Shown one piece after another: positions 14,025-23,374 of a DNA stretch of 27,477 nucleotides. Made by a program: the position numbers and the translations under genes. The DNA comes from Alteromonadaceae bacterium. Lineage in GTDB: Bacteria; Pseudomonadota; Gammaproteobacteria; Pseudomonadales; Oleiphilaceae. The notes beneath the pieces are model-generated. The model was not told the origin of the DNA, searched no databases, and saw only the letters and a list, made by a program, of their open reading frames with translations. The stretch lies in the NCBI GenBank assembly GCA_013393545.1, contig JABXHG010000008.1, positions 1-27,477 on the forward strand, given 5' to 3'. How positions within the stretch are numbered: the first letter of the stretch is position 1; each line of letters starts with the position of its first letter.

Positions 14025-15260
14025 CTAAGCTACTGTGGGTAAGAACCGGGGGATGCCGGTTAGTTGGTAGTAGAATTTCAGCGTATCTCCGGGTTTTACC
14101 ATTAAGTCATCCGGTTGCTGTGCAGGCGGTCTGAAGCCGATACAGACTGACATGTCAGGAAGTGGGTGGGTGATGCCGGAATCGTATTCTTGTATTTTTT
14201 CTTCACCAAACGTGGTGGCGGATACACTAATAAGTAAGGCCTGTTTCTCGATATTGTTAATATCGGTCGGGACCCTGACTTCGCCACATTCGAGCATTTC
14301 TATGCTGTTGCCCAGGGGCATGGTTTTTAGCTCTGACAGTGTTTTTCGGGTTACGCGTAATATTTCTCCCAGCCCCAATCGCTCATTTTGGATGTCCGGA
14401 TTAACCAGTTCTGAGTGGGTCCGGTCACGATCTTCCCATTGGTCAACGTATTCGCGCTGCGCTACGTTCAGGAATGCCTTCACCGAGATCTCCTCCGGGA
14501 TCATGATGGCGTTTGGAGCCAGAAACGGGTTGAGATAACGTGCAAAGTTTAGGTGGCCTTCCTTTGTAAGACCATGCTGCAAGGCTTCCATTACGAGTAT
14601 GTCGATGGGTTGTTGCGGTTGGTATTCCAGTACATCCTGGCAGCGGATGTCAGCGATATAATCAGTTATATCGAGATCGTCGACTAGTTGCCTAAGTACT
14701 TTGACGGCGCCTGGTTGTACATCAATGAGGGTAATTTTCATTTTTTCCGGCCCGGTGCCGCGTTGCTGATAATAGCTGATCAATGGGAGGAGCAACGGTG
14801 CGAAAGGGCCGCAGGCTGGGTATACCAGGTGCAGAGAGCGTTTCGGGAGCTGAGAATTCAGAGCCTGATGAATGCCCCGAATAAAGGCTTTGACTCTGTA
14901 GATGTCTTTGATTGTGTGGATTGCATCCTTGACCGCCATAACAACGCCGGAAGCGTTGATGTAAGAGCTGTTGGCTTCTGCTTCTGTCAATGATGCGAGT
15001 TTATAGCTACTAATCAGGGATTCGCTGACGTCAGCGAAAAGGCTTGTGAGTTCGGCATGGGGCGTTTCTGGCTCATGCAGAAGTGTTTCTGTGAGGTTTT
15101 TCAGCGAACCCTTTAGCGATTTCTTGCGTTCTGTGTCTGTCGTTTTGTGCCGGCAGGCTTGCAGCTGTTCTCTGAGAGACTGGTTGAAAAGCTGCTGCAG
15201 GTTCGGGTCGACAGCAGTTGGGAGAGACTGGGGAGCTGTTTTTGTTCGGTTTTTGTCCAT
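14025..15260 (-). CDS. PRMT-like SAM-dependent methyltransferase (411 aa)
   Basis: After a polar, helical N-terminal part (about 1-140), a class I methyltransferase core is visible. A degenerate motif I (LHLVYPACGPFAP, near 145-158) is followed by an acidic residue at the end of the next strand (ITLIDVQPGA, near 173-182), then DILVMEALQHGLTKEG (near 214-229). The stretch after it (NPFLAPNAIMIPEEISVKAF) resembles the post-core region of protein arginine methyltransferases, and the C-terminal 120 residues look beta-rich, like a PRMT barrel. The ATG at 15260 has AAGGAAG eight bases upstream. It begins about 100 bases after wzt, with a short hairpin between them. The methyltransferase class is likely; the protein substrate and the PRMT relationship are inferences. 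Any role in modifying the nearby giant protein or the glycan is speculative. Confidence 0.6.
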   Translation of the reverse strand: MDKNRTKTAPQSLPTAVDPNLQQLFNQSLREQLQACRHKTTDTERKKSLKGSLKNLTETLLHEPETPHAELTSLFADVSESLISSYKLASLTEAEANSSYINASGVVMAVKDAIHTIKDIYRVKAFIRGIHQALNSQLPKRSLHLVYPACGPFAPLLLPLISYYQQRGTGPEKMKITLIDVQPGAVKVLRQLVDDLDITDYIADIRCQDVLEYQPQQPIDILVMEALQHGLTKEGHLNFARYLNPFLAPNAIMIPEEISVKAFLNVAQREYVDQWEDRDRTHSELVNPDIQNERLGLGEILRVTRKTLSELKTMPLGNSIEMLECGEVRVPTDINNIEKQALLISVSATTFGEEKIQEYDSGITHPLPDMSVCIGFRPPAQQPDDLMVKPGDTLKFYYQLTGIPRFLPTVA

Positions 15261-15336
15261 GAGAGGTGCTTCCTTGCGTCTCTGGTCAACTTTATTGGTT
15301 GTTTAGTGTACAGGTTTTGCCGCTGAAGGCCAAGGG

Positions 15337-15352
15337 GCGTCTTGAAAGACGC
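15337..15352 (-). other. Short GC-rich hairpin between wzt and the methyltransferase gene
   Basis: GCGTCT and AGACGC pair around a TGAA loop just after the wzt stop codon. No T-run follows on the minus strand, so it is at best a weak terminator. It may instead protect the 3' end or reduce read-through into the downstream methyltransferase. Confidence 0.3.
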
Positions 15353-15366
15353 ATGACATGAGGTTT

Positions 15367-16610
<1,244 letters not shown>

Positions 16611-16614
<4 letters not shown>

Positions 16615-17417
16615 AGGTGATCAGCCAGTTCGTGTTTTACTCGGGTGTAAAGAACGGCGCTCAGGCCCGTGAATACAAGCGCGATACCCGCCAGCCCGGC
16701 CAGGCTGCCCAAGGAAGGGTTTGTCTGGTAGAGGATGACATCCTGAAAAGCGCCGGTCAGATGTGTGGCGGGATTCATGGCGTAGTAGATGTGGTATTCA
16801 GGCGGCAGCATGCTCAGGGCATAGACTATTGGGGTCAACCAGAACAGGAACTGTAGAACCACGGGTACGGCCTGGCCGATGTCGCGGAAGAACACATGGA
16901 TAAGGCCAAGAAATAAGCCGATGGAAAGGCCAAACCACAGCGCCAGCACAATAAGGCCGGGGAGCCAGAGGTAATGCGCATCCGGCCAATGGCCGAGAAA
17001 CAAAAAAACGACCAGCATCATTAAAAGAAGCGCGATGCCGTTGATGGCGGCACTGCCGAAGGCGATGGCGGGTAATAGTGCTTTAGGGAATGCGACTTTT
17101 TTAATCAGCTCGCCGTGCTCAATGAACAACCCCAGCCCGCGATTCAGTGCTTCTGTGAAGAGCGTCCAGGCCAGCATGCCGGACATCAGGTAGATGGGGT
17201 AGGCGTAGATGGTTTCCGTGGCCGGCAGCTTTGTCTGAAAGAGCTGCGAGAGAATCAGAGCATAGATGAGTACCAGCGCCAGCGGCTGGATAAGCGCCCA
17301 GAGCATGCCCAGTTTGCTGCGGGCATACCGGGCGCGAAAGTCGTGTTTGATGGTGCTTTTTACAAAAAAACGGTAGCCCCACCAGCGGCGGGCAATTTGT
17401 AGTGTGCGCGCTATCAT
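16611..17417 (-). CDS. wzm: Polysaccharide ABC exporter permease (268 aa)
   Basis: The start is set at the ATG at 17415-17417 (MIARTLQIARRWWGYRFFVKST), which overlaps the stop codon of the preceding gene in an ATGA junction. A longer frame to 17507 exists, but it runs inside the upstream gene. The protein is an ABC-2 type permease: an amphipathic, basic N-terminus (DFRARYARSKLGMLWALIQP, the conserved opening of this family) and about six membrane helices. With Wzt it moves a lipid-linked glycan across the inner membrane. Length is normal for Wzm. The 4-base overlap with wzt indicates tight coupling. Confidence 0.92.
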
Positions 17418-20400
17418 GATCCGGTCGTTGTACCTTGTGCTAACCACTGGGTATCGGTGTGAGCTGCTTGTACCAGTTGTTGGTGTTTTCGGGCCGCTTC
17501 CGGCCACTCGTGTTGTTTGATCCAGGCGTCTCGTGCCTTGTGGAGATCGGCCAGTTGTTCGGCGTTTTCTCCGGCCCAGGTACTCTGGATTGTTTGTGTG
17601 ATGGCCGCCTTGTTAAATCCGGGGATGGCCAGCGTGGCATCACGCACTTCGTCGAAAATTTGTGCGGGTGTGACCGCGACGGTTTCGCAGCAGGCCAATG
17701 CCGTGCGCACGGCACCGCTACTGGATTCCGGCGTTTCCCGGTAAGGCAAGACCAGCAAGTCGCAGTGGGCAAGCTTGTCTGCGATGGTCTGTTCGTCAAG
17801 AAAATCCGAGTGTAGTTCGGTTTGCTGTTCCAGGCCGAGCTCCCGGATGCGCTGTTCGCACTGTTCTTTATAGTCAGCGGAGGCGCTGCTTGTGGGGTGA
17901 ATGCTGTTCAGCAGCATCAGGCGCGCATCGCTGGCGCTGGGGTTGCTTTTCACAAAATCGGAAAATGCCTCAACCAGCTCCGCAATACCCTTGTGAGGGA
18001 ACAGGAAGCCGAAACAGCCTACAGTAAACGGTTTGTCCTGGGCTTCTTTTGCGTGGGGGCTGACGGGCAGCTGCGCAATACCCTGCGGTAGCATGGTGAC
18101 GTTGTCCGTGACGCCTAGCTCCTTGAGGATGTTAACGTCTACGGGCTTGTGAACGATTACCCGGTAGAACTGATTCAGCGTTTTTGCGGCCTGTTCTTTC
18201 TGTTGTTGCAGCAGCTGCAGAAGAGGCAGGGTTGCATGTAGTGTGATGAACCGCAAATATCCCGTTTTGGTTGCAGTCGCTATTGATTTTTCCAGGCGGT
18301 GATCAAGGCTGAAGAAGCCTGGATGGTGCTGAATCCAGATGGTGTCCGGGCTTTCTGCCAGGGAGTGCAGCGGCAGATCACCTGTCTGGGGCTGCCAGCA
18401 TGGATCGAGCTTTTCCAGTTGGCCGGCAAGGGGAGCCTGACTCGGCGCTGCAAGGTGTTTGGGAGCCCACACGCTTACCGGCGTATTGAGCTGCATGAGC
18501 TCCTGTGCCAGGTAGCGGCTGTATTCGGCAATACCACAGGCTTCACCCCAGGTGGTCATGATGGTGACAGGAGGGCATGTCTCGGAAACCGGGTCGGCAT
18601 GGGCAAGTCGGCGCAGGCTGCCAATCAGTTTATGGCGGGCGTCGTCACTGTAAAACGTGTTGGTGACCAGGGTGCGCGTGTCGTGCATGCGAACATTACC
18701 GCTGCGCAATTGCTCAAGAACGGCGGTGCACTGGCGCTCCAAATCGTTAATGTCGGGGTTTACCCACAGAGCTCCGGGAGCGTGTACATGGCTTTGTGAT
18801 GGTGCAAATCGGTAGTTAACAAACTTTACGCCGTCACCGGTCAGGAAGTCTGTGTGAGCGCCATAACCGGTGATGATCAGGGGCAGGTTGTAGCGAATAG
18901 CTTCTGCCGCCGGCAGGTTGAGCCCTTCTCCGCGTGTGGGTAGCACTACGGCATGCGCACTGCGGTAGAGCTCATCCATCTGTTCTGCGCTGTAGTCGTC
19001 AATAATAAGATGGACTCTTGGGTGCAGGTCTTCATCAACGAAGGCCTGAAGTTGCTGCTCGGTGGTGTTATGCGGGTTGGCAAAGGTTTTGACAACAAGC
19101 TCTGCGTCAAGCTGTTTTCGCAGTAGCTGGTTGAATGCCTTGAACAGGACATCGGCGCCCTTGCGCGGAAAGCAGGATGACACGTGCAGGAAGCGGTATG
19201 GCGGTTCTTTGCCGGGTTCCGGGGGGGTTGAAAGTTTGTCTTCCAGCGGCATGGGGACGAGAGCAACGGGAATTCGGCAGCCTGAGTCTATCAGGGCTTT
19301 TTTGACAAACCATGTGGCCGCCAGAACGCCGGCATATCCGCTGTTGATTTGCTGAATGGTTTGTTGGGGAATCAGGGTTTCTTCCCAGAAAAACAGCAGT
19401 ACTGGTTTGCCCTGAGCGGGGTCCGGGTTCTCCACGATTGGGAAGTGATGGTAAAGCGCAACTTCGCCGGTTGCTGATTCGGTGTTAATGAGCGGTCGCA
19501 AGGCTGCGAGTTCATGCGCGGGTGCTGTGTGGATGTGAGCCGTTCTTTCACTTTCTCTGGGGACGACGGTCAGCTCTGCCTGCCCGCTTTTGAGAAAGGC
19601 CATTGCCAAAGCCCGGTTAACGCCAGCAAGACTGTATGAACCACTGAAATGTCCTTCAATGCAGATGCGGAGTTTGTTGTCCGATTTGCTCTGGTAAGTG
19701 TTGTTGGCGAAGGCCAGGTCTCGAACCAGAGCATGTTGTATCTCGGCTAGTGGCCCGGTGGGGGCGTCGTGGTTTGCCTGATCAAAAATGTCCAGGTGCT
19801 GATTGAGTGGCTGCCCGGATAATGTGAGGCCAGCTTCTTTGGCTTTTTGGGCCGCGAGATCGTTGAGCCCCACCAGTTTCAGGAGTTTGATCAGCTGCCA
19901 CTGGTAGAAAACTTTTGTACGGCTTGCTTCCCTGATTTGAAGGTAACGGCTGTGCCCGCGAACGCCCGCGCGGTAGAGCGGTTGCAGAATCCGGGTGAAT
20001 ACAGCCAGGGAGCGTATTTTCTCATCATGTACCTGTTGTAATTGACGTACATGCTCCAGTTCAGCCGCCAGAGCGAGCTTTTCTTTTTCTAGCTTTTCGA
20101 GTTTTTCGGCGACGAGCGAGAGCTGTTCTGCTTCGTCGTGAATTTTATTCTCAAGGTGTTCCGCCGTTTCCCGATGGTGATTATCGTAGCGGTTTGTCAG
20201 TTCATCGAGTGTGATGCCGGTGTCTTTCTCGATTAACGGTGCAAGCTCGGCCTGTGCCTGTTCATTACCCGGTTTTTGGCCAACAACGGCGTAATCGGGG
20301 CTGGTTCCTTTTAAGACGGTTTCCAGCGACGGCGCTTGTTTCCGGAGGCCTCGCTCCTCGTTCAGGCGCCAGACTGTGGCGGAGCTGAAGCCGATGTATT

Positions 20401-20914
20401 CAGCCAGGAATTTTAGCAAAGCAGGCGGAAGTGGCTTTACATGGGTCGGATCCATGTAAAAGTAGCAGCTGCCAATGACCGGGTTTTCCGGGTTTGGTGT
20501 TTCCAGTAACACCACACCGCCAGGTTTGAGCACCCTGAACAGTTGCTCGGTCAGTTTGTTAAGGCTTTCAAACGGAATATGTTCAATAAAGTGGAATGCC
20601 GACACCAGTGCGTAATGGTTGTCGGGCGCGGTCTGAAGAAAGTCCAGAGCGTCCTGTTGATATGAGTTCAGGCTTTTGCTTTGGCAGGTGGCGTGCATAT
20701 CCGGATCTGTATCAACGCCCGCCGCCTGAAACCCCGTTTTCTGCAGAGTTGTTAGCCATTCCCCCCGGCCACAGCCGAGGTCCAGTGCATTGGCTGAGGG
20801 AAAAACATCATGAAGTTTTTGGATGACTGGCTGGTAAACCTCCAGCCGCTTCGCGATTGCTTCTTCACTGCCCCTGTGGAGATCTTCGAAGCTACGATAA
20901 AAACCTGTGCTCAT
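17414..20914 (-). CDS. Fusion of methyltransferase, coiled coil and two GT4 glycosyltransferases (1166 aa)
   Basis: I chose the ATG at 20912-20914 (MSTGFYRSFEDL); an open frame reaches 21094, but the added residues look non-coding and would overlap the divergent gene. Residues about 40-190 are a class I methyltransferase with motif ALDLGCGRGEWL. Residues 245-305 are a charged coiled coil rich in Glu, Lys and Leu. A GT4 unit spans about 415-740, with FLHVSSCFPRKGADVL and an intact EGLNLPAAE (E-x7-E) near 658. A second GT4 unit spans about 775-1130, with GEACGIAEYS, GCFGFLFPHKG and PYRETPESSSGAV near 1056, where the second Glu of E-x7-E is missing. The combination recalls WbdD-type chain terminators (methyltransferase plus coiled coil) merged with a WbdA-type polymerase. 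It is probably cytoplasmic at the membrane and coupled to wzm by a 4-base overlap. Confidence 0.85.
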   Translation of the reverse strand: MSTGFYRSFEDLHRGSEEAIAKRLEVYQPVIQKLHDVFPSANALDLGCGRGEWLTTLQKTGFQAAGVDTDPDMHATCQSKSLNSYQQDALDFLQTAPDNHYALVSAFHFIEHIPFESLNKLTEQLFRVLKPGGVVLLETPNPENPVIGSCYFYMDPTHVKPLPPALLKFLAEYIGFSSATVWRLNEERGLRKQAPSLETVLKGTSPDYAVVGQKPGNEQAQAELAPLIEKDTGITLDELTNRYDNHHRETAEHLENKIHDEAEQLSLVAEKLEKLEKEKLALAAELEHVRQLQQVHDEKIRSLAVFTRILQPLYRAGVRGHSRYLQIREASRTKVFYQWQLIKLLKLVGLNDLAAQKAKEAGLTLSGQPLNQHLDIFDQANHDAPTGPLAEIQHALVRDLAFANNTYQSKSDNKLRICIEGHFSGSYSLAGVNRALAMAFLKSGQAELTVVPRESERTAHIHTAPAHELAALRPLINTESATGEVALYHHFPIVENPDPAQGKPVLLFFWEETLIPQQTIQQINSGYAGVLAATWFVKKALIDSGCRIPVALVPMPLEDKLSTPPEPGKEPPYRFLHVSSCFPRKGADVLFKAFNQLLRKQLDAELVVKTFANPHNTTEQQLQAFVDEDLHPRVHLIIDDYSAEQMDELYRSAHAVVLPTRGEGLNLPAAEAIRYNLPLIITGYGAHTDFLTGDGVKFVNYRFAPSQSHVHAPGALWVNPDINDLERQCTAVLEQLRSGNVRMHDTRTLVTNTFYSDDARHKLIGSLRRLAHADPVSETCPPVTIMTTWGEACGIAEYSRYLAQELMQLNTPVSVWAPKHLAAPSQAPLAGQLEKLDPCWQPQTGDLPLHSLAESPDTIWIQHHPGFFSLDHRLEKSIATATKTGYLRFITLHATLPLLQLLQQQKEQAAKTLNQFYRVIVHKPVDVNILKELGVTDNVTMLPQGIAQLPVSPHAKEAQDKPFTVGCFGFLFPHKGIAELVEAFSDFVKSNPSASDARLMLLNSIHPTSSASADYKEQCEQRIRELGLEQQTELHSDFLDEQTIADKLAHCDLLVLPYRETPESSSGAVRTALACCETVAVTPAQIFDEVRDATLAIPGFNKAAITQTIQSTWAGENAEQLADLHKARDAWIKQHEWPEAARKHQQLVQAAHTDTQWLAQGTTTGS

Positions 20915-21014
20915 GAATTGCCTGCATTGAAAATAGGGTGCTGTATTTTGAAAGCCGGTCATGATAGCACTGTTCAGCGGGGGCCGTAAGTATGGCCGGT
21001 GCCGGGAAATGCCG

Positions 21015-21029
21015 GCGCTGTGGTATGAT
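21015..21029 (+). promoter_or_regulatory. Possible extended -10 promoter of the plus-strand glycosyltransferase operon
   Basis: TGGTATGAT at 21021-21029 is a good extended -10 element (TGn followed by TATGAT). A convincing -35 is not visible at the expected distance. It lies in the 163-base gap between the divergent fusion gene and the GT4 gene, about 50 bases before the first possible start codon. No experimental evidence is available. Confidence 0.4.
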
Positions 21030-21077
21030 CTTCGGCCTTTCTTGCCTGTCTGACATGGGCGCTTCGCAACTTTTAGG

Positions 21078-22229
21078 GTGACTATTTTGGACATTCTGAT
21101 CCGGTTGGATTCACTGGCGGCGCCCAGAACCGGAATTGGCTACTACACCGAGCATTTGACCCGTGCGCTGCTGGACATGCCAGAGGTTAACGTGTCTGGA
21201 ATCTTTGGGCGCCGGCTTATCAGCCAGCGAGAGGCCCTGCGGGAGTTGTTGGCAGAGCCGAGCGAATCGGTTGCCGGTGGTTCGGCCCGAATTCTCGGTA
21301 AAATCCGGCCCTGGGTCAGGGCGGTTCCGGGTGTTTACCCTCTGCGTAAGTGGGTGTGTGACAAGCAGGCTACCAGGTCGGCGGAGTCAATCGGCGGTAT
21401 GGCTTTGTATCATGAGCCGAATTTCATTCCCTTTCCGTTTTCCGGTCAGACGGTTTTGACGGTGCATGACCTCTCACACTTGCGATACCCCCAATTTCAT
21501 CCTGCCGAAAGAGTACGGTTTCTTAATCGTTATTTGCCGAGCGCAATTGAGCGTGCTTCTGCGATTATTACGGTGAGCCGGTTTACTGCCGACGAGGTTG
21601 TCAGGTTTTTTCCTGATGCCGCGGGTAAGGTGGTGCCGGTGCACCTGGGCGTGGAGGGCTCATTGGTTATGCAGGATGAGCCCCAGGCCATAGGTACGCT
21701 GAACCAATATGGCCTGCCTTATAAAGGTTATCTTTTGTCAGTGGCCACCATGGAGCCTCGTAAAAATCTGGCCGGGCTGGTTCGAGCCTATTGGCGGTTG
21801 CCTGCTTCGCTTCAGGAACGCTGGCCACTGGTATTGGTTGGCGGTGGCGGGTGGAAGAATGGAGAACTGACGTCGCTGCTGGCGGAGAATTCGGGTGCCG
21901 GCACTGTCCGTGTATTGGGACGTGTGCCAAGGGGGCATTTGGCGGGTCTGCTCTCGGGGGCTCGTTTGTTTGCGTATCCTTCGTTCTATGAGGGATTCGG
22001 CTTGCCCATTGCCGAGGCACGTGCCTGTGGTACGCCGGTTCTAACAACGAATTATGGTGCCATGGCCGAGGTGGCGGGAGATCAGGCGGCATTGGTCAAC
22101 CCTGACGAATTGGCAGATGGGTTGAAGAAGGCACTTTGTGACATGCCTGAAACGGTAGAGCCTTTTCGGTACTCGTGGCAGGATACCGCTAGAGAGACGG
22201 TTAATGTTTACAGTCAGGTTTTGGGCTGA
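21078..22229 (+). CDS. GT4 glycosyltransferase, mannosyltransferase-like (383 aa)
   Basis: The N-terminus (DILIRLDSL...RTGIGYYTEHLTRAL) and the blocks VLTVHDLSHLRYPQFH, ASAIITVSRFTADEV, LLSVATMEPRKNL and YPSFYEGFGLPIAEA with an intact E-x7-E define a GT-B fold retaining glycosyltransferase of family 4. Relatives with this layout (WbpX/MtfB style) add mannose or rhamnose to A-band or O9-type polymers. The start is uncertain: GTG at 21078 gives this length, but the TTG at 21087 has the better-spaced GGGTGA and yields the typical MDILI opening. It begins the plus-strand transcript, and the protease gene follows after about 20 bases. The acceptor and linkage cannot be read from sequence. Confidence 0.85.
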   Translation: MTILDILIRLDSLAAPRTGIGYYTEHLTRALLDMPEVNVSGIFGRRLISQREALRELLAEPSESVAGGSARILGKIRPWVRAVPGVYPLRKWVCDKQATRSAESIGGMALYHEPNFIPFPFSGQTVLTVHDLSHLRYPQFHPAERVRFLNRYLPSAIERASAIITVSRFTADEVVRFFPDAAGKVVPVHLGVEGSLVMQDEPQAIGTLNQYGLPYKGYLLSVATMEPRKNLAGLVRAYWRLPASLQERWPLVLVGGGGWKNGELTSLLAENSGAGTVRVLGRVPRGHLAGLLSGARLFAYPSFYEGFGLPIAEARACGTPVLTTNYGAMAEVAGDQAALVNPDELADGLKKALCDMPETVEPFRYSWQDTARETVNVYSQVLG

Positions 22230-22249
22230 AGTTCCCGGGGAGCGGCGCT

Positions 22250-23374
22250 ATGAGTAGTTATATTGGTGGTGGGTCGGTTGATTTTCCGTATTCCTCGGTG
22301 ACTTACATTGAGGCAAGGTATGCAGATGGCAGCCGGGTTTCCGGCTCTGGCGTGCTGGTAGGCAAGAATGATGTGCTCACTGCCGCTCACCTGGTGTATG
22401 ACCCGATAACCGATAGCCTGGCTGAGCAGATAACGGTGTACCCGGGCCGTGATGGCAGCAGCGTTCCTTTTGGTTCCTTCGAAGCAGCGTTTGTTCAATC
22501 TTACAAGGTGAGATCAGACAGTGAGGGCAGGTTGTTTCAGTCTGATAGCGAGGATGATATCGCGTTGATTGCCCTGGATCAGCCGGTGGGGGACTATCTT
22601 CAGTGGTTTGACGTGGGTGCTTTGACATCCGGTGGCCCAGGACGGTTAACCGGATATCCCGGTGCTTACAGTGATGCAACCGGGCCACGGTTGATGGAAG
22701 ATCTTGGATATGTATCCCCGGACCCAAATTACGATTTGCTGAGAATCGATAATTTGGAAGTAAGCCCGGGAAGCAGTGGCGGGCCGGTTTGGTTTGCCAG
22801 CGGTAATGCGCCGGTGGTGGCGGGTACGGTTTCAACGGGAAGTTGGGCGGCTGAGCTTGAACCCCACTCAGCCACGCTGGACCAATGGATTGCCAGTAAC
22901 GATGAGTACATTACGGTACCTGCCCCGGAGGTAGACGCTTTGCCCGGGAGTGTTGTTCGGTTGTACTCCGGTCTTTTGCAGCGTGATCCGGATCAGCAGG
23001 GTTTTGAATACTGGCTGGAGACGGGAGAGCGGTCGTCTTTGGTGGATGTCGCGTTTAGTTTTTTAATAAGTGATGAGGCTGGGGTCAGTTCGGATATTGG
23101 TGATGACGAGTTTCTGGTGGACTACCTGTACAACACCGTGCTGGACCGAAAGCCGGATGCCTCCGGCCGCGCCTACTGGCTGGGAGAGCTGGAAAGCGAT
23201 CAGCTCAGCACCGGCGAACTGGTGTTGTATTTTACCGATTCGGCTGAATATCGAAGCCGCGTAGACGACCAGGTAGAAAACTACTTGACGAGTAGTGGGG
23301 CTGAAAGTTCGGTGAGTTTGGCTGGTTTATCGGATGCGGAAATGACTGACCTGGAAGGAAACAGCTGGCTTTGA
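22250..23374 (+). CDS. Trypsin-like serine protease with C-terminal DUF4214 (374 aa)
   Basis: The catalytic triad of the S1 family is visible: His47 in TAAH, Asp103 in DDIALIAL and Ser176 in GSSGGP. The protease domain covers about 10-210. Residues 235-345 are a DUF4214 domain, with two YDRLL/YW-type repeats closely resembling the C-terminus of the giant protein at 5495-12382 (LDRKPDASGRAYWLGELE against LQRNADAEGRAYWLNELE). There is no signal peptide, which also fits export by a non-Sec route such as type I secretion. It sits between two GT4 genes: the upstream one ends about 20 bases before it, and the downstream one starts inside its stop codon. A role in processing or releasing surface proteins is an inference. 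Confidence 0.82.
   Translation: MSSYIGGGSVDFPYSSVTYIEARYADGSRVSGSGVLVGKNDVLTAAHLVYDPITDSLAEQITVYPGRDGSSVPFGSFEAAFVQSYKVRSDSEGRLFQSDSEDDIALIALDQPVGDYLQWFDVGALTSGGPGRLTGYPGAYSDATGPRLMEDLGYVSPDPNYDLLRIDNLEVSPGSSGGPVWFASGNAPVVAGTVSTGSWAAELEPHSATLDQWIASNDEYITVPAPEVDALPGSVVRLYSGLLQRDPDQQGFEYWLETGERSSLVDVAFSFLISDEAGVSSDIGDDEFLVDYLYNTVLDRKPDASGRAYWLGELESDQLSTGELVLYFTDSAEYRSRVDDQVENYLTSSGAESSVSLAGLSDAEMTDLEGNSWL

Noticed and set aside
20915..21094. N-terminal extension of the fusion protein (start at 21094)
   Set aside because: The extra 60 residues are basic and unstructured with no family match, overlap the divergent gene and lack a better ribosome-binding site.
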